64,000 nt of DNA, from the NCBI GenBank assembly GCA_902729315.2, contig LR746268.1:5935501-5999500 (forward strand). The letters are read 5' to 3'. Below, in pieces: positions 34,158 through 47,713 of the stretch. Below the pieces are notes generated by a model. That model did not search any database, was not told where the DNA came from, and was given only the letters and a program-made list of their open reading frames with translations. Source of the DNA: Spirodela intermedia. Its lineage: Eukaryota; Streptophyta; Magnoliopsida; Alismatales; Araceae. The first letter of the stretch is position 1; each line of letters starts with the position of its first letter. The position numbers were made by a program, and so were the translations under genes.

Positions 34158-37100
34158 TCAGGTAGGTAGAAGAGGTTCCCTTTCATCAGGTCCCACACGA
34201 TGGCTAACCTGAGGAATTATGAAGACAGCAGGGCAAAGAGGAAGGAGACTGAGTTGCTTTATGTGCGAACCAATGAGAAACCAGAGGAAGGAAGAGAGCT
34301 ATTTCTTACATCCTGAGTTGCCGCAGCTGCCATGTTAATGAAGGATTCTTCCTTTGATCTGAGAACAAGCATCCCGATGATGAACAAAAGTTATTCGAAG
34401 TGATATGGAATTCGGCTAGGAATACAACAACACGGGATGAGGAACCCGAATTGGCAAAGTGGCGATCGGGCAGAAGAACATACCTGAGACCCTGAGAATC
34501 TACACTCCCATTCGCCACCTCATCTTTGACTTTCGACATTGGTGAAAAGAACTGACAACAAAATAAGTCAACACAGTGAAGGTCGACGTCAAATTATGCA
34601 AGAAATGCCCGAGAGATTACCTGGTGCATGGAGATAAAAACAATCGATATTCCCAGAACGAAGTTTATGGTCAAGGTATGACCAAATAGTGCAGCAGAAG
34701 CTATGCCAGTGAAAATGGTAGCAACAGTTGATGAATATTTCTTTAGAATTGTGTCTGCATTCACCATAGAAGCTCTAATTAGACCTTCTGCAAAAGGCAA
34801 CTAAATACGATACGCACTTTTGGTTTCGTGCGCATCATATTAAGAAAAACACCTTGACAGAGGTGAAGGTCTCACCTGCATATTTGAAGAAAAAGGAAGA
34901 GAGAATGCCCTGTGCTGCATTGTTACATATTAAGAACACCGTGGCTTTTGAATGGCCCTGAAGGATGTCGAAGCTATCGGGACCTGGGAAAAAAGAAACA
35001 CAAAAAGGAGCGGGTGACTAGATGCCGGAACCACATAAGTCTAGGGAGATTTTTCAAAAAGTTTTGCGGGCTTCACAATAGTGGGCAGGCCCATCTGGCT
35101 GATCAGATCTTGACTCAGATATGATCCGGTGTAAAATTTCTTACTACCTGGCACCCGTCTAACTCATAGTGAAGGGATAAAAATGATGATACATCCTAAA
35201 GTTACCTCAGTCTATGGGCAGTCTATATTATAACTCGGTTTTTCGATTTATCGGTCACATACCAGTCTTGGAATTGAACAAGAACACTTACTCGCATTTT
35301 CCACGCATAATGAAACGAAAAAAAAAATTGTGAAAAAAACTTTAAAGACGCATTGCGAAAACATCCAGAAAGGCATCTATTGCATACTTAAAAATAAAAA
35401 TGCGGAGGATGAAATAAGCAGGTTGACGCCGACGATGATGAATACGGGAATTGTTAAGGTAGCCCATATAATAGGAACCGCAGAAAATAAACAACAGCAC
35501 ATTACAAATTTAGACCAAACGTTGGGCTCCTCGAACCTTTGAAGATAGCCATCCCAATAATTCCAAGGAAGTTGAAAAATGCACCATAGCCATAAAGAAA
35601 CAAGTTCTGCAGGGAAAAAAACACAAAAAAAGAATGCTGAGGCTTTCCATCAAACTTAAACGAAAAAAAAAAAAGACACCAAAAAGAATGTAAGCTCTGG
35701 AAACCAAAAGGGGGAAAAATGAAATCAACACCTCAGTTTCCTGTCAAAATCTGGTCAAACACACATATACAGCATTACTTGTGAAAATAATAGGCAAAGT
35801 TCAAGGCTTCCACACAAAAATAGGGGCCTAGGTAATCATCAGTCCTAGTCTTTTAAGATGAACCTAAAGCTCACTATACCTGCTCACAGCTGAACCTTAG
35901 CACTGGGTGAAGAGGCAAAAAAAAGATTCCTATGTTTCGCAAGGAATAGATACTCTAATTGGCTACTTTTTTAAAGTCTTTATGATTTCAAATTAGTGTA
36001 TGTTACTCTGAGTTTATGAAGTCTTTTTTCATTTTGGGGATAACAAGAGACTATCTTATAGAATAAACCTGGGGGCATTTGCTGTTGCCTGCACGCACCT
36101 TCTCCAGGCTGTAAACTTCGAAACTGGGGCTTTGTTGTGGGATAACTAGTGCATGACTTGTGGATCACAGTTTTGATATAGAACATGTTTCCTTTAGCTT
36201 ACTTCCTAGTAAGAAAGTGCACCATCTAAATTCCAATTCTGTAAAATTACTCAGTCAGCTAAACAGGATTGGACTATTAAGACTAAAGAAAGATTGGGAA
36301 GAGGCTCTAATTGTCCTTTACCTCATGTAGCACCACAAAGGCTCAGGTTAGACATGTTATTAACCCAAAAACAACCTAGGCAAGTCTCAAGGATTAAAAA
36401 ATCAATAAAATCGGGTCGGAACAGCCATAATCTGTGAATGGTTGTTACCAGCAAATTCAACCCATTATTTCCCGTGCCACTTCTGGATTAGCGTGGGGAG
36501 GTTAGTTTGGATGACTTAAAACGGATTGGAGAAATCCGGGGTGGCACTGTTCGTGATCACAGGCGACACCAGATCTCAAACCCAACAAAACTTTTTTTTT
36601 TTGCATTTTTAAGAAATATTTGCACTGAAGAGAAATATTTGCTACGCATGTCAGTTGGACTTAAAAGCTTTAAGCTCAGATCGCTGACTATTCCCCATCA
36701 TACTCGAGTGAATCAGACTAATTTTTTCTATCCCAAAGCCTGCTATTATATAGGAACAGCAGACCCACATCACAAAATAAATAATTTCAAAGGGTATTTA
36801 TTCGAACAGGGTTTTGAGGATAAATATTATTGAATTAATATCAAAGCCATCAGGATTCACCAGCGTAGTTGGAAAACCCAACAACATCGAATTGCCCTTC
36901 CTCTATCTACCTCCCGTGTGCTCGTGCATACATGAATGGCAGTAAATGAGAGTGCATATGTAAATATGCATATGAAACCCCCTGCCACATTTCACTGTGT
37001 GAACTGTTGCCTCAGGCAATAATTTCAGAACTCTGACTGTAACCCACATGAAAAAGGTTATAACAGTTTTGAAGAATAGAGTTGAAGTTACTAGACTAAA

Positions 37101-40100
37101 TCATTCTTCATCGTTTGGTATTAAGCAAGTACATTCCGTGTTAAAGAATCACCTGAAGATAGATACTCGTATCAAACTGGCTCTTTAAAGCATACTCATT
37201 GAAAACCGAGGCCATAGAAGGAACAGTTACCTGAAAAGCAAGTATCCACATAAGTACCATACAATTGCAAATAAAAAATTTCCTAAGAAAGTTTTACACA
37301 ATAAAATTAAAAGAAAGCATCGACGGTGAGAAATAACATTGTATTGAAGGAAGAAAATCCATTATTATAAGGCAAATAATCACATCACTGAACTGTGACC
37401 AAAGATCCTCCCACAATCTTAAAAATATTCAATTTCCTGCCCAGTGGGAAATTAATATTTCAAGAAAGTTGAATATTTTCAGTGAATATTTGAAATTATG
37501 AGATAGACTGCAAGAAATCCACAGAATTTCAAGAAAGTTGAATATTGTCAGTGAATATCTGAAGTTATGAGATAGACTCCAAGAAATCCACAGATATGTA
37601 GCGTCGAACTCCCCGGGACGTCTTTCTGTAGTAGGTCCGCAAAGTCAAACAAATCGATGAGATTTGCTATATATTGCAAGATTTCACAAGATCCACTCCT
37701 TCCTTTTTCTTCCACATACTACGTCCCACACAATGGCATCGGTAAACATGCTGTAAAATTTACTTGCCTGTGACCAATATCTACAACATTAATGCTTTGA
37801 ATCATCCAGTAACATAAAAGGAAACTACCTGCCGTTTTAAAAAGTTTACAAACTTTTCATAGAGCCAGAAGTAAAAAAAAACGCTTATGAATCAAAGTTT
37901 GCAGTTTTCGTACAAAATAACCTCCAAATACTCGTGAATTCCAGATTACCCGAAGTTGTATGCCTCAGTTTAAAACATTTTCGATCGGGTCAAAGAAACT
38001 CAATGTTTTTAAGACTATGGCTCTTGACTCAAATCATCCTACATGTTGAAGGCTAAAACTCCAATACAAGGTAAACTGGTTGAATTGGCGAACCAGTTTT
38101 CATTATGAGAATTTAAGCCTCACTTAAGTTTCACAGCTTGATTCCTCATAGAAAAAGACAAATTCTACATGAAATGAGAGTGTTCCATGGAATTTCGATG
38201 TCCCATCACTGGTTCCCAAAACAAATCAGCAAAAAAATGATCACCATCAAAATTTACCCCACAAAATGTTAGTTCGTGGCAAAAGATCAGCTAAGGTACA
38301 AAAACCAAAACGATAAAATAAAGCCTATGCCACAATCAAGCCTTGGCGCGTACAGTTACAGCCTAAAAACAAACTGAATCATAAATTAGCAGCATTACAT
38401 GAGATGAATAAATTTGAGAAGGATGCAGAAATGAGACACTAAACATTGTGAAGCGAGTCAGCTTTTGGGAAGGAAATATTACTTACAAATATCAATGTAC
38501 ATATGTATGCACCAGTGGCAACTGGAAGACCAAGGGCAGTAGTACCCTCAGGCAATGATTTAAGTTGATTAACACTGATCCCAATGAGCAAGAGGGCGAG
38601 AGCTTCCCACTGCACAAACAGCAGGTACATGTTAACTGACATCAAAGCCACAGCTAGCATGAAATATGGCATTATCCATCTCTAAAATAATTATGAATCG
38701 ACAGAAGGATTTCAGAAGAAAAGACGCTTGATAGTAGTAATTTAAGTATATTGCCAAATTTAAGTATCAACGCACTAGCAATTTAATTGAAAGATTAGAC
38801 TTGCCTGGATAACGGAAAATCGTCTTCTCATTATAAACTTCAGCAGGACAGCAATAACTAAAACCTTAATCATGAAAATAAAAACATAAGAACGTGCCTT
38901 TACTCGGCTAAAAAGTAGACGTATGTTCTGTTATATTCTTCATGCAATCTAGAATGAAAAAATTAAAAGATGGCTGACCACAGCAGTTAACATTTTAAAA
39001 TTATGAACAGAAGAAGCATCAAACATTGAAAAGCTGTATAGCAAATACCTTGAGATTACTCAACATTTTCACAGTTGCAGGGTTAAAATACAACTGCATC
39101 AAAGGGACAAGGAATTTGTTAAAAAAGGCATGGTTAACAAAAGCTCCAGAAGCCTAAGAAAAGGTTAACAGATAACTCAGGATGATAATCAAATAGTAAC
39201 ATATTCACTGCAAGCCAAAGTTTAGGGATTAAAAAAAGGCCCATCACAGAAGTCCCAAAGTATCTCTGATATGTACCTGCATAGTAAACTTTAGGTAATT
39301 GTTGATAGCATATAGAAGAGCGGGAACAGCAAGAAGGACATTATTACGAGCTGCCTGTAAGATTAAAGAGGAGGAAAAAAGCAAGGCGTTAGATGTACTT
39401 ACGTATGAACTAGTACATGAAGAAAAAATAATATACGAAAAGACAAGTGGCAATCAAGATGGGAACACTTCCCGTCCATGAACAGCAAATAATAGAGCCA
39501 TTACGCCTGCCCTATGTTTAGTAATATGATGAAGGCACCCATCATCTAGAAGGGCATGGAAATAACACAGATCAAGAAGCATATGATATCACACTCAAAC
39601 CTGCACGAACTAAACTTTGTCAAGACAATATATAGTCCCCAGCCAGAGCTGACGACCACGGTAGGTGAACGTTTTAACTTGACCAATCAGACCTAGGGGA
39701 AGAAATAAATCGCACTTAAATATCAGTCATTGATCTCCTCCCCATCATATTCTGTTCCAGGCACTGCTTTCGGTCTCTTGATATTTTTGTTCTTTTTCAC
39801 CTTAATTGTCAGTAAATTAACGTCGGAAAGCTGAATATCCATGATATCAACATTGTTGCGGATATCATCCCTCTTCACACTCCCCGCTAGCATTATTCAA
39901 CTGTATTATCCTTGTTCGTGCGTGGGAATCTTTAGTTAAGCTTAAAAATTTGCAGTCAGAAAATCAGGAAATACGCAAGATACTGGACAGTTAAATCCAC
40001 CATGTTTTTGGTCAGTAGCTCCTGATCGAAGTGGGATCTTTTTTTAAAATACAAAGTCGGGCATGTCCTTCCAGACTAGGGTAACTCATACAAAATTTAT

Positions 40101-41107
40101 TGCACACCATATAAAGTCTCCATAAATGTGAACGACGATGTCACACCCTCTGATTTGATGGCCTTAAATAAAATCAGTACTAAAAACTCTAAATTTGCTT
40201 GGATTTACTTTGTAACTAGAACAAGCTCGAGATTACGGCGTTTTAATGAACATAAAGTAGACTAAAAAACAGGAAGCGCTCTAATACACATATTAGATAC
40301 TTTTACCTGAATAAAAGTTGAAAATGAGAGCAAGGGCTTCTCTCCAACTTTCTGCTGCCGAGCCTGAGAATTAATTTAAACAGAATAAGGACCCAAAAAT
40401 CTCTCAAATGTGAATATTTTCAATAAACAATAGGACGCATGATGTAATCAAATGACAGTTGACAGATCATCACAATTCATGAGAAGAGTTTCACACGCAA
40501 CTGAATGTTAATCATCAATTACTCGGTTCATCAGATTCAATTCATACAAGAAATCTATTCAATAAGTCTGCAAGAATCAGCGTCTCATGAAAAAACCAGG
40601 CATCTTAATTGGAGAATGAAAAGGAATTACAAACCTGAAGGAGTAACATGACAATGGCAAATACAACCTTTGCACACTCTGTAAGGAAGTTAACGCTAAT
40701 AGGACTAAACTTGAAGCCCCCATCCACCTTGCACATGAAAACTAGAATAGGCTGCAGTAAATAAATAAAATGAACGTCAATAATTTTACAGAATCAGATT
40801 TTATATCTGGAATTTGAATGAGAATTTAGTAACAAAATATCTAACATTTTGAAATCTAGAAGCAGTATTTTATCTAACATGAATCACATGAAGTTTAAAA
40901 TCAGATTTTTCTCTACACTTTGAATGAGAATTGAGTAACTAGATATCTAGCATAAATCACCTGAAATCCAACCAAAATGCAGTCACCGACAACCAAAAAG
41001 ACATTAAGTGCACGGTACTTGGAGGATATTTTGTTTCTGTGGCGGTCATATGCCTTTGAGTAAGCTTTAGCGTTGGCAGACGCCATTTTAGAATGGTTAT
41101 AATCCAT
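34158..41107 (-). CDS. Nucleotide-sugar transporter, plant CMP-sialic acid transporter-like (UTR6-related)
   Basis: This is a Golgi or ER multi-span antiporter of the NST/DMT superfamily. Plant members of this group carry UDP-sugars or CMP-linked sugars; the substrate cannot be read here. Coding exons, 5' to 3' on the minus strand: 41107-40961, 40751-40635, 40363-40307, 39354-39277, 39093-39049, 38864-38805, 38609-38487, 37230-37153, 35606-35537, 34983-34876, 34754-34621, 34551-34484, 34358-34310 and 34208-34158. These sum to 394 residues in frame. Diagnostic blocks are [95 protein letters not shown] and the end DEREPLLPT. The start at 41107 lies inside an exon that opens at 41130 after a consensus acceptor. 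The first exon seems to be untranslated, near 42388-42455. Intron 6 has a GC donor. Confidence 0.9.
37457..37594. repeat. 69-bp tandem duplication in a transporter intron
   Basis: Two adjacent copies start atttcaagaaagttgaatat (37457 and 37526) and end near aagaaatccacag. They differ at a handful of bases. The location is the 1.5-kb intron 35607-37152 side of the gene, just upstream (minus sense) of exon 37153-37230. Confidence 0.85.
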
Positions 41108-42387
41108 GATCCCGTTTTTCAGCGTCTCAACTGTCCATGCATGGGAAACTCTGAAAAAAAGGAGAGAACTGAGCAACCAAATATTACCACACTTAAAGAA
41201 TGAAATATGTACAGTTTCAACGTACCAACTCCCAATATGTAGAGCCACACAGATATCAATGCACTGTAAATTGAACAATGATGCATTATCATACTACGTA
41301 CAAGAATTACCACTGGCGCCCATGAAAAGGATTCTTATCACTCCTCGCCATGAGGATGATATATTTGGCAATTTTCTCCAACCTTATGTCACTGTTAAAG
41401 GTGCTGCGACGGGAAACTTTCTGACCACAGTGGGTGAATGGTAATGACTTTTCAGGGCAGGGATTCCTCATGAGTACGAATTGGAGGACACAACAGACTT
41501 TTTAACTGAATTCTAGCATTAACACTTTCTTCGTACCTTTTTGCTTCACTGATACAATACCTAGCGCTAAAATCACACACCGACGAAATACAAATGTCCA
41601 TAGAACACCTACTTCTAGATACAGCGTTCCGAATCCCATGGTCACGAAATCAACCAGGTACGATGCATCCCACAATAACTGGGAAGAATCTCCAACAGGC
41701 TGAAGCAACTAGGCTTGATTCCCGACTCACTGACATGTTTCTTGATTTAACAGCTATGCGATGCAAAGAAGTTAAGGGAATTAAAAACTTCCAAAAGAGG
41801 AGCGACATCCAGATAGAGAATAAAACAGAAAGCCAACAACCAGAAAAAACGACGATTCATGAGAACAATTGTACTAAGATGTGAGATCCGGTAATGCAAT
41901 AAATAAAACTAGTTTGACACTGAAGAGGCCAGATGTCACGAGAACAAAGGCACTTGATCGGTTTCAATATTTTCTCGATCAAAAACCAGTCAAGCGATAG
42001 TTCCTCGTTGACAGAATAAGTAAACAATTCCAGGAACAAAAATTCTCAAATGAAATCCTCTCCCTTGATGAGATGTAAGAAGAATCCATTCAACTAAACG
42101 GCACAGCTAACCTTAAGGCCCAGATCTGGACCCAGGTAGATTTGACTGGTTTCCCGACGCGACTCAAGGGCTAGATCTGACCGACACCTCCACCGCGTGT
42201 CAACAGCATCACACCCACCGGCGGCCGCACAGAAAGCTTCGGAACCTGACGGCTCCCTGATCCGCCACAGGTCTTAACCCCACCGGTGGCTTCCCAGATC
42301 CGCCAAACACAACTGGCGGCAGCAAGAAGGCAGGAGGATCCACCTCCTCCCCCGACGTCAGGGAGCGGAGCTGCTTCAACTACTTAC

Positions 42388-42455
42388 GCCCCCCCGCGAG
42401 ATCCGACCAGGAGAAACGAAGAGAGAAACAGAGAGAAGAGGCGGGGGGCGCTTCG
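42388..42455 (-). other. Untranslated first exon of the transporter gene (predicted)
   Basis: A donor-like GGGGGC|GTAAGTAG is read on the minus strand at about 42387. A minus-strand TATA box lies at 42484-42491. Together they predict a short first exon and a 1.26-kb intron to the acceptor at 41131-41132. The transcript start is estimated from the TATA box only. Confidence 0.5.
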
Positions 42456-42483
42456 CGTGTAGAAATGGCGGAGAGGGAAAGTG

Positions 42484-42491
42484 TATTTATA
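42484..42491 (-). promoter_or_regulatory. TATA box of the transporter gene
   Basis: TATAAATA on the minus strand (tatttata as printed) stands about 30 bases upstream of the predicted untranslated first exon. Confidence 0.55.
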
Positions 42492-42819
42492 GGCGGAACT
42501 GCCGCGCCATCTCTCGCTCGGAATCGACTGCAATCTCCGCCCAAATGCGCTCCTCCAGTTCCTAAAAGCCCGTTCCTGTTCCCCCGAGACGTTTCTCCCC
42601 CGGCCCCCCGTCTTGCGGCCGCCACTCTTTGCCCCTTCCCAAGTAAGAGAGAGAGCGAGAGAGAGAGATGCAAAGAGTAACTACCGATACTTTGTGGAAG
42701 ATGAAACTTTTCTACAGTCTTGGGTCTTCGGCCTGCCGTCGGTGGCTCGTGTGCAAGAGGGGTCGGCGTTTGACCTCCCACGTGCTACTCTTCTACGTCA
42801 GACCTCGTCCAACGAATCA

Positions 42820-42858
<39 letters not shown>

Positions 42859-43514
42859 GCTGTCCATCTCTGTCTTACAGGAAGGCGACAGCATAATTGT
42901 CAATTAATGCAGTTTGCCGGATACTTTTCTTGCTTACAATCAGATCCATGAGCTTTTTGCCAACAACCAAACAAGAACCGATGCTGCTCGTCGGAATCGG
43001 CGGGGTAGCTGAAGAATCCAAGATGGAGCTGGGAATTTCCTGGATCTTGTTACCCGTCGATATGAAACTTCAGATCCTTGTAATATTGGTGAGATGGCTG
43101 CAGACAGCGGAAGGTACTTGGCTGACTGAGAGAGCAGCGTTGACCAGGCCAAGCTCTTCCTCTTCCACCCCGTTGGATGTTCTCAGGATGACGAAAAGTG
43201 GTCGTTGCAAGAAGCCAACTAGGTGGTCGCAGTGTTCTCTAATCACTTTCTGCGCCGCCGTCCCATCACTCTCTTGATATATTTCCATGCATATTCAATC
43301 ATAACCAATGGGCGCCGCCCTCCCTCTTCGTTCTCTTCCACACGGGTCTGCTGAGATCATAAAATCGCCCGGAAATACACGAGGCCTTTTACTTAATATG
43401 TTTTGTATAAAAAAATATTTCTTTGGATAGATAAAAAATTACCCAGTTCTCCTGATTCCTGTTTCTGGATAAATATGTTTTCGAAATTAATTTCAAAAAT
43501 CTATAGGTTTCAGA
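42492..43514. other. Intergenic, with an unsupported open stretch on both strands
   Basis: Short CT/GA runs occur at about 42647-42667 and 42827-42850. The region 42897-43290 is open on both strands. The minus frame 43070-43288 starts at a true ATG (MEIYQESDGTAAQKVIREHC) and looks protein-like, but I cannot assign a family. It may be a gene fragment. Confidence 0.4.
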
Positions 43515-44075
43515 TGTAATTCTGAAGGGCCAAGCCCATATCACTGGGCCAAGCTAAACCCATCGGTTGAGCTGGCTCGGAGTCTTATGAGTTGGGCTTC
43601 ACAGTGAGGCCCAACATGAGACTTGGGATTTGGCCATTCCAAGCCCAATATTCCATAGTCCGAAGTTATGCCCACGTGGCAAGGATCATGGGTCATTTGG
43701 GCTATATAGACCTGTCCTTTTTGGTGGCATAACTTCCATGGATTGTTGGAAGAGGCCATGTTTGAGTGGTGGAATCGCAGCCAATTCTTTTAATACTCCT
43801 TGAGAAAAGTTACAACGGTTGTGAAGTGATCGTCTCCTCTTGCATGGGATTTGCACAATCAATGAATAGGCGATGTTTCTTGGTGGAAGTATGTGGAGAA
43901 TGATTGAGTTGGCTCGCTTTGGCAGGTACACGGATCCAAACATGTAAAAATATGGACAAAAAGATTATCCAAGACTTGTAAGAATTTGTTGTGTATCTTG
44001 CCTCTCTCTCCTCTCTCTCTCTCATGTTTGCATTAGTTTATGTTGTAAAAATGAGTGGGCAATCATCTCCTAACA
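43515..44075 (+). mobile_element. Probable 5' LTR of a second Ty1/copia relic
   Basis: The right end is fixed by a primer-binding-site-like ctaatatcagagct (44077-44090), matching TGGTATCAGAGC with changes in the first bases. It is preceded by CTAACA. The left end at TGTAATTCTG is the nearest plausible TG and is a guess. No matching 3' LTR was found. Confidence 0.45.
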
Positions 44076-47000
44076 ACTAATATCAGAGCTTCTAATTTTC
44101 AAGCACATTAATATAGTGAAACTTATTTTCAATGAACTTATTTAGAGATAAAAAGTATAAGTTGCAGCCACAAACGAAAGAAAAGCTAAGATCGATAAGT
44201 TGATGAAAAGTATTTTGGTCTCTGAAAGATAGTAGATTGAGGCTTATTTGTATTAGAATAAACCTTATAAATTATTTTATGATTTGAAGCCAAATGGGAT
44301 GTTATTATATGATTACGATTTGTTGGATAAGTAAGCCCTAAGAGTGTTCGTCTCACACTTTTCAGAAATGTTGTGTTCAACATTTTAAATAAAAATATCA
44401 TAGTTGGTACTAATATACTTATTCAATTTAAAATTAATTCAAAAAAACCACAATGTCTCTACTGCATACCACATCAATGAGTTCAGTTTAATATTCAGTC
44501 AATTGAACTCAATAGATATCATGTTTTATAATGAGATTAGGGTTTTAATCATCTTGTCTTCTTTGCTCTAGAGTTGTAGAGCCATTATTACTATTGTTAG
44601 TAGTTCGTTTAGATCTACAAAATGATGTTGGGGGAGATACATGATTTGTTTCTAAGCAATAATGTTTGTTAGAGAGAATTAAGGGAAAATCTAATTATGT
44701 CTTAAGGTTCAGAAATAAGAGAAGAGCATATGTCAATAATCTGAAAGATGCAAAGTGAAAGTAAGAAGTCAATCTAATTCTGTATGCAATAATGCTGAAA
44801 ATGTGAGAAAAGATGACACATCAAGAAGTAACACAAGAAAAAGAAAAATATATGTCAATCAAGGTCAAAACATTGATGGTAATTTTGCAAATTGCATGTA
44901 TAAGAGATTTAGAAAACTCTAATTTTGAATGTAGATAGTCCAATGGAGTCATAGATCTTAGAAGAAGTGGATGAACAACTATGCTAATAAAAATTATGGC
45001 AAGATATAAATTGTGTTGATAAATTAAACATTTAAATCAGAGCTTTTAATAGAATTATGTATGTTGTTGAATTTAAGATTAATTTAATATATATAAAACA
45101 ATCAAATAGTGACAATTATATTACAACCTTTGTGATTGACTTGTGGAAAAATCACAAAAAAATGATGATTACAAAAGTCACAAAAAATAACAATTTACAT
45201 TTCATCACTATTAATTGCTGGAATAATTGTAATAGCTGATACATAAATTGATACCAATACATGATATTGTATATTGGGACATATCAATTGGAAATAAATG
45301 AAAGTATTGATGCCAAAAGATAAACAATTTTATTTAGAATCAATGACAATTTGTCTTTGTAATATTGTTGGTAACTTGAGAATGGCCCAAGAGAAAGTTT
45401 TCATATATAGTGTGCATTGAATTCAACATTTCAATTTTTTAATATTTTTCTAGGAGGCTCAAGATTTTATGTGACCTTCATTGATGACTCAAGTTTAAAA
45501 GATATTAATTTATTTTTTGAAAAATAAATATGACGTCTCTAAGACTTTAAATGGATTGAAAGTCAAGTTGAAATTGAGTTTATTTACATTGGAATGCCTA
45601 TGATTTGACAATAGATAAGTATATCAATCAAGAATTTAAGGGTTTTTGTCATGAACATAGAATTATGATAGAGAAGATAAATCCAAATTCTTTTTAACAA
45701 ATGATGTTACTGAAATGATGGATAGAACTTTGAGTGAGTGAGTCATGCCATGATGATTAATGTTAGTTCATTCAAAATGTTTTTAGGAATGTAATTAATA
45801 CAATAAAAATAATTTGATAAATAGGGGACTATTTCTGCTTCTAAACCATCAATTATTACAGAAGTTCTAGATTGAAAGGAAGGAAAATTTGTCATATCTC
45901 AAAGCCTTTGGATGACTCTCTAAAATACATATAAATTTTATAATTAGAGATAAATTAGACCCAACATCAAAGAAGTGATTCTTTATTAGATACAAATATG
46001 ATGAGTTAGGCTATCAGTTTTGGGATGATTAAAATCATAAAATCATGAGGATGAATATATATAACATGACGAATCACTTATGAGGATTGTGTTTAACCCT
46101 GAAAACAAAAGTTTATAACATGAAGATACCCTTTACATTTCCACCAATAAGGTTTAATAGAGGAAGAAGATCACTTGAAAGATTTAAAAATGCCAATTAA
46201 CTTTAGCCATTTGCAAAATCTATGGAAGTTAAAGATTTGGTGAAGTGGAGGTTAATAATGCAATATAAATTGAATTACTTATGGAAAAATAAAGTATGAA
46301 TGTTAACTCCATTGCATAATAGGGAGAAAAAAATTCATAACAAGTGGTTTAAAAAATCAAACATGAGAGTTGAGTCTATTACAAGACATTAGAAAGAGTA
46401 CAAATTGAAACTTCTTGATAAGGGATTTTTGGAGGAAGAATGCCGAACTAAATATAAATGTTCTATTTTAGTATTAAGTTGATTGTAATTAAATTGGTGT
46501 TGAATATTGTGGATGTAGAATATCTTTAGTTGAAATAACTTGATGCAAAGATAAATTTTCTTCATAGTGACTTAGAATAAGACATCAGTATGATGTAACT
46601 TTAAATATTTTGAAAGCTAAAATTAAATTAAATGTGCAACTTAAAGAAGAGTCATTATGAACTAAAATAAATATCAAGATAGTGGTCCAATAAATTTGAT
46701 GATTTTATAGTAAAAAAATTACTGCACTAAATGTCAAATAGATCATTACTACTATCTAAAAAAGACTTGAGAAGTGTTGCATCATTTTATTTCAATGATA
46801 TATTGATTGCAAAAGTTGACATATAGAAAATCAAAGAAAAAATTGTTTAGCATTAAGAAACTAAGAAAATAATTTGTGATGAAAAACTTGAGAGCAGCAG
46901 AGTAAAATTTGAAATGCATCTCTTAATATGCAGCCTGTAAAATGCATTAATTACTGATTGCTTAGAATTATCTCAAGAATTTTATGTTGAAAATGTATTT

Positions 47001-47125
47001 TGCATGTTCAATATGAGTACACTAAATCTTGCGGTTACAGTTCTCATCATCACCTCAAACTTTCAAAGAATCAATCATTCTTTATGCTATGGTCAGAACT
47101 CGACGGGGGATAGGAATATCGCGCT
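44076..47125 (+). pseudogene. Ty1/copia (Tnt1/Hopscotch-type) gag-pol relic, truncated
   Basis: Pol homology is scattered across stops. The integrase block GGSRFYVTFIDDSSLK lies at 45453. Reverse transcriptase blocks run from about 46450 (LDAK..FLH-type) to YFNDILIAKVD near 46786, where the family's YVDD has become YFND. MFNMST is near 47008 and YAMVRTR near 47081, matching the family's RFNMS and YAMVCTRPDIA. The gag part (44100-45300) is too decayed to read. Homology stops abruptly near 47125, before RNase H, so the 3' end and LTR are missing. Confidence 0.75.
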
Positions 47126-47713
47126 AAACCACATGCAGAGCTAGCGTAGATTCTTTAAAGTTGAACCTCCCATTGCCACACACTTGTCCTTGTGGCAGTT
47201 GGAAAAGGCTACGCTCGAGTGGCGGTGTTGCTGCCAGCTCTATTAAAATTTCGCGAGAAAGGGCCCGTGCGGCAGTTCTCCCCCTGCCAGAGATATGCTG
47301 GCGTGAATGGGCGTTGTTTCTGAGCCCGTTGCACCCAGAAAGGGAAGCTATCTCCGGAGAAAGCCGTCAGGCAGGTTGAGTTCATTATGGGCTCTTCACC
47401 CACCCACAGACTTTAAAGGAAGAACACGAAGGTGGGCGCTGGGAGATGAAAGGGAGGGATGGGCTATGAAAGCCCTCACCTAATCTTTCCGGCGTATCAA
47501 TGCTGGATAGGGCTTTGTTGATCGAGAGGAGAGGGAGTAATCTAAGGGGTTGGCCTAGGGAGGCCATGCGAGCTACTGCTGCCTCTCAGCAGGGGAGAAG
47601 GGGACAGCGTGCTCGTCACTAATGGGCCTCACAGGTCCCCCAACGCCATGGTGAGGCCAGTTCCCTACTTATATATGTACCCAGAATTCGGCGACAGGAG
47701 GAGAGAAGAGAAG
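47126..47713 (+). promoter_or_regulatory. Promoter and leader of the BAHD gene
   Basis: The composition changes from AT-rich relic to GC-rich DNA at the breakpoint. TATATAT at 47670-47676 lies about 40 bases before the ATG at 47714 and would give a very short leader. A CCAAT-like motif is not obvious. Confidence 0.5.
47670..47676 (+). promoter_or_regulatory. TATA box of the BAHD gene
   Basis: TATATAT sits 38 bases before the chosen ATG. It argues for 47714 over the upstream in-frame ATGs, but other elements may set the true start. Confidence 0.45.

Noticed and set aside
36507-36833. 108-codon + frame in the transporter intron
   Set aside because: It is AT-rich, without homology, antisense to the gene and within an intron bounded by consensus splice sites.
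42380-42781. 133-codon minus frame upstream of the transporter
   Set aside because: It spans the minus-strand TATA box and predicted leader of the transporter and has low-complexity Ser-Leu runs from a CT repeat. It is better explained as promoter and leader.
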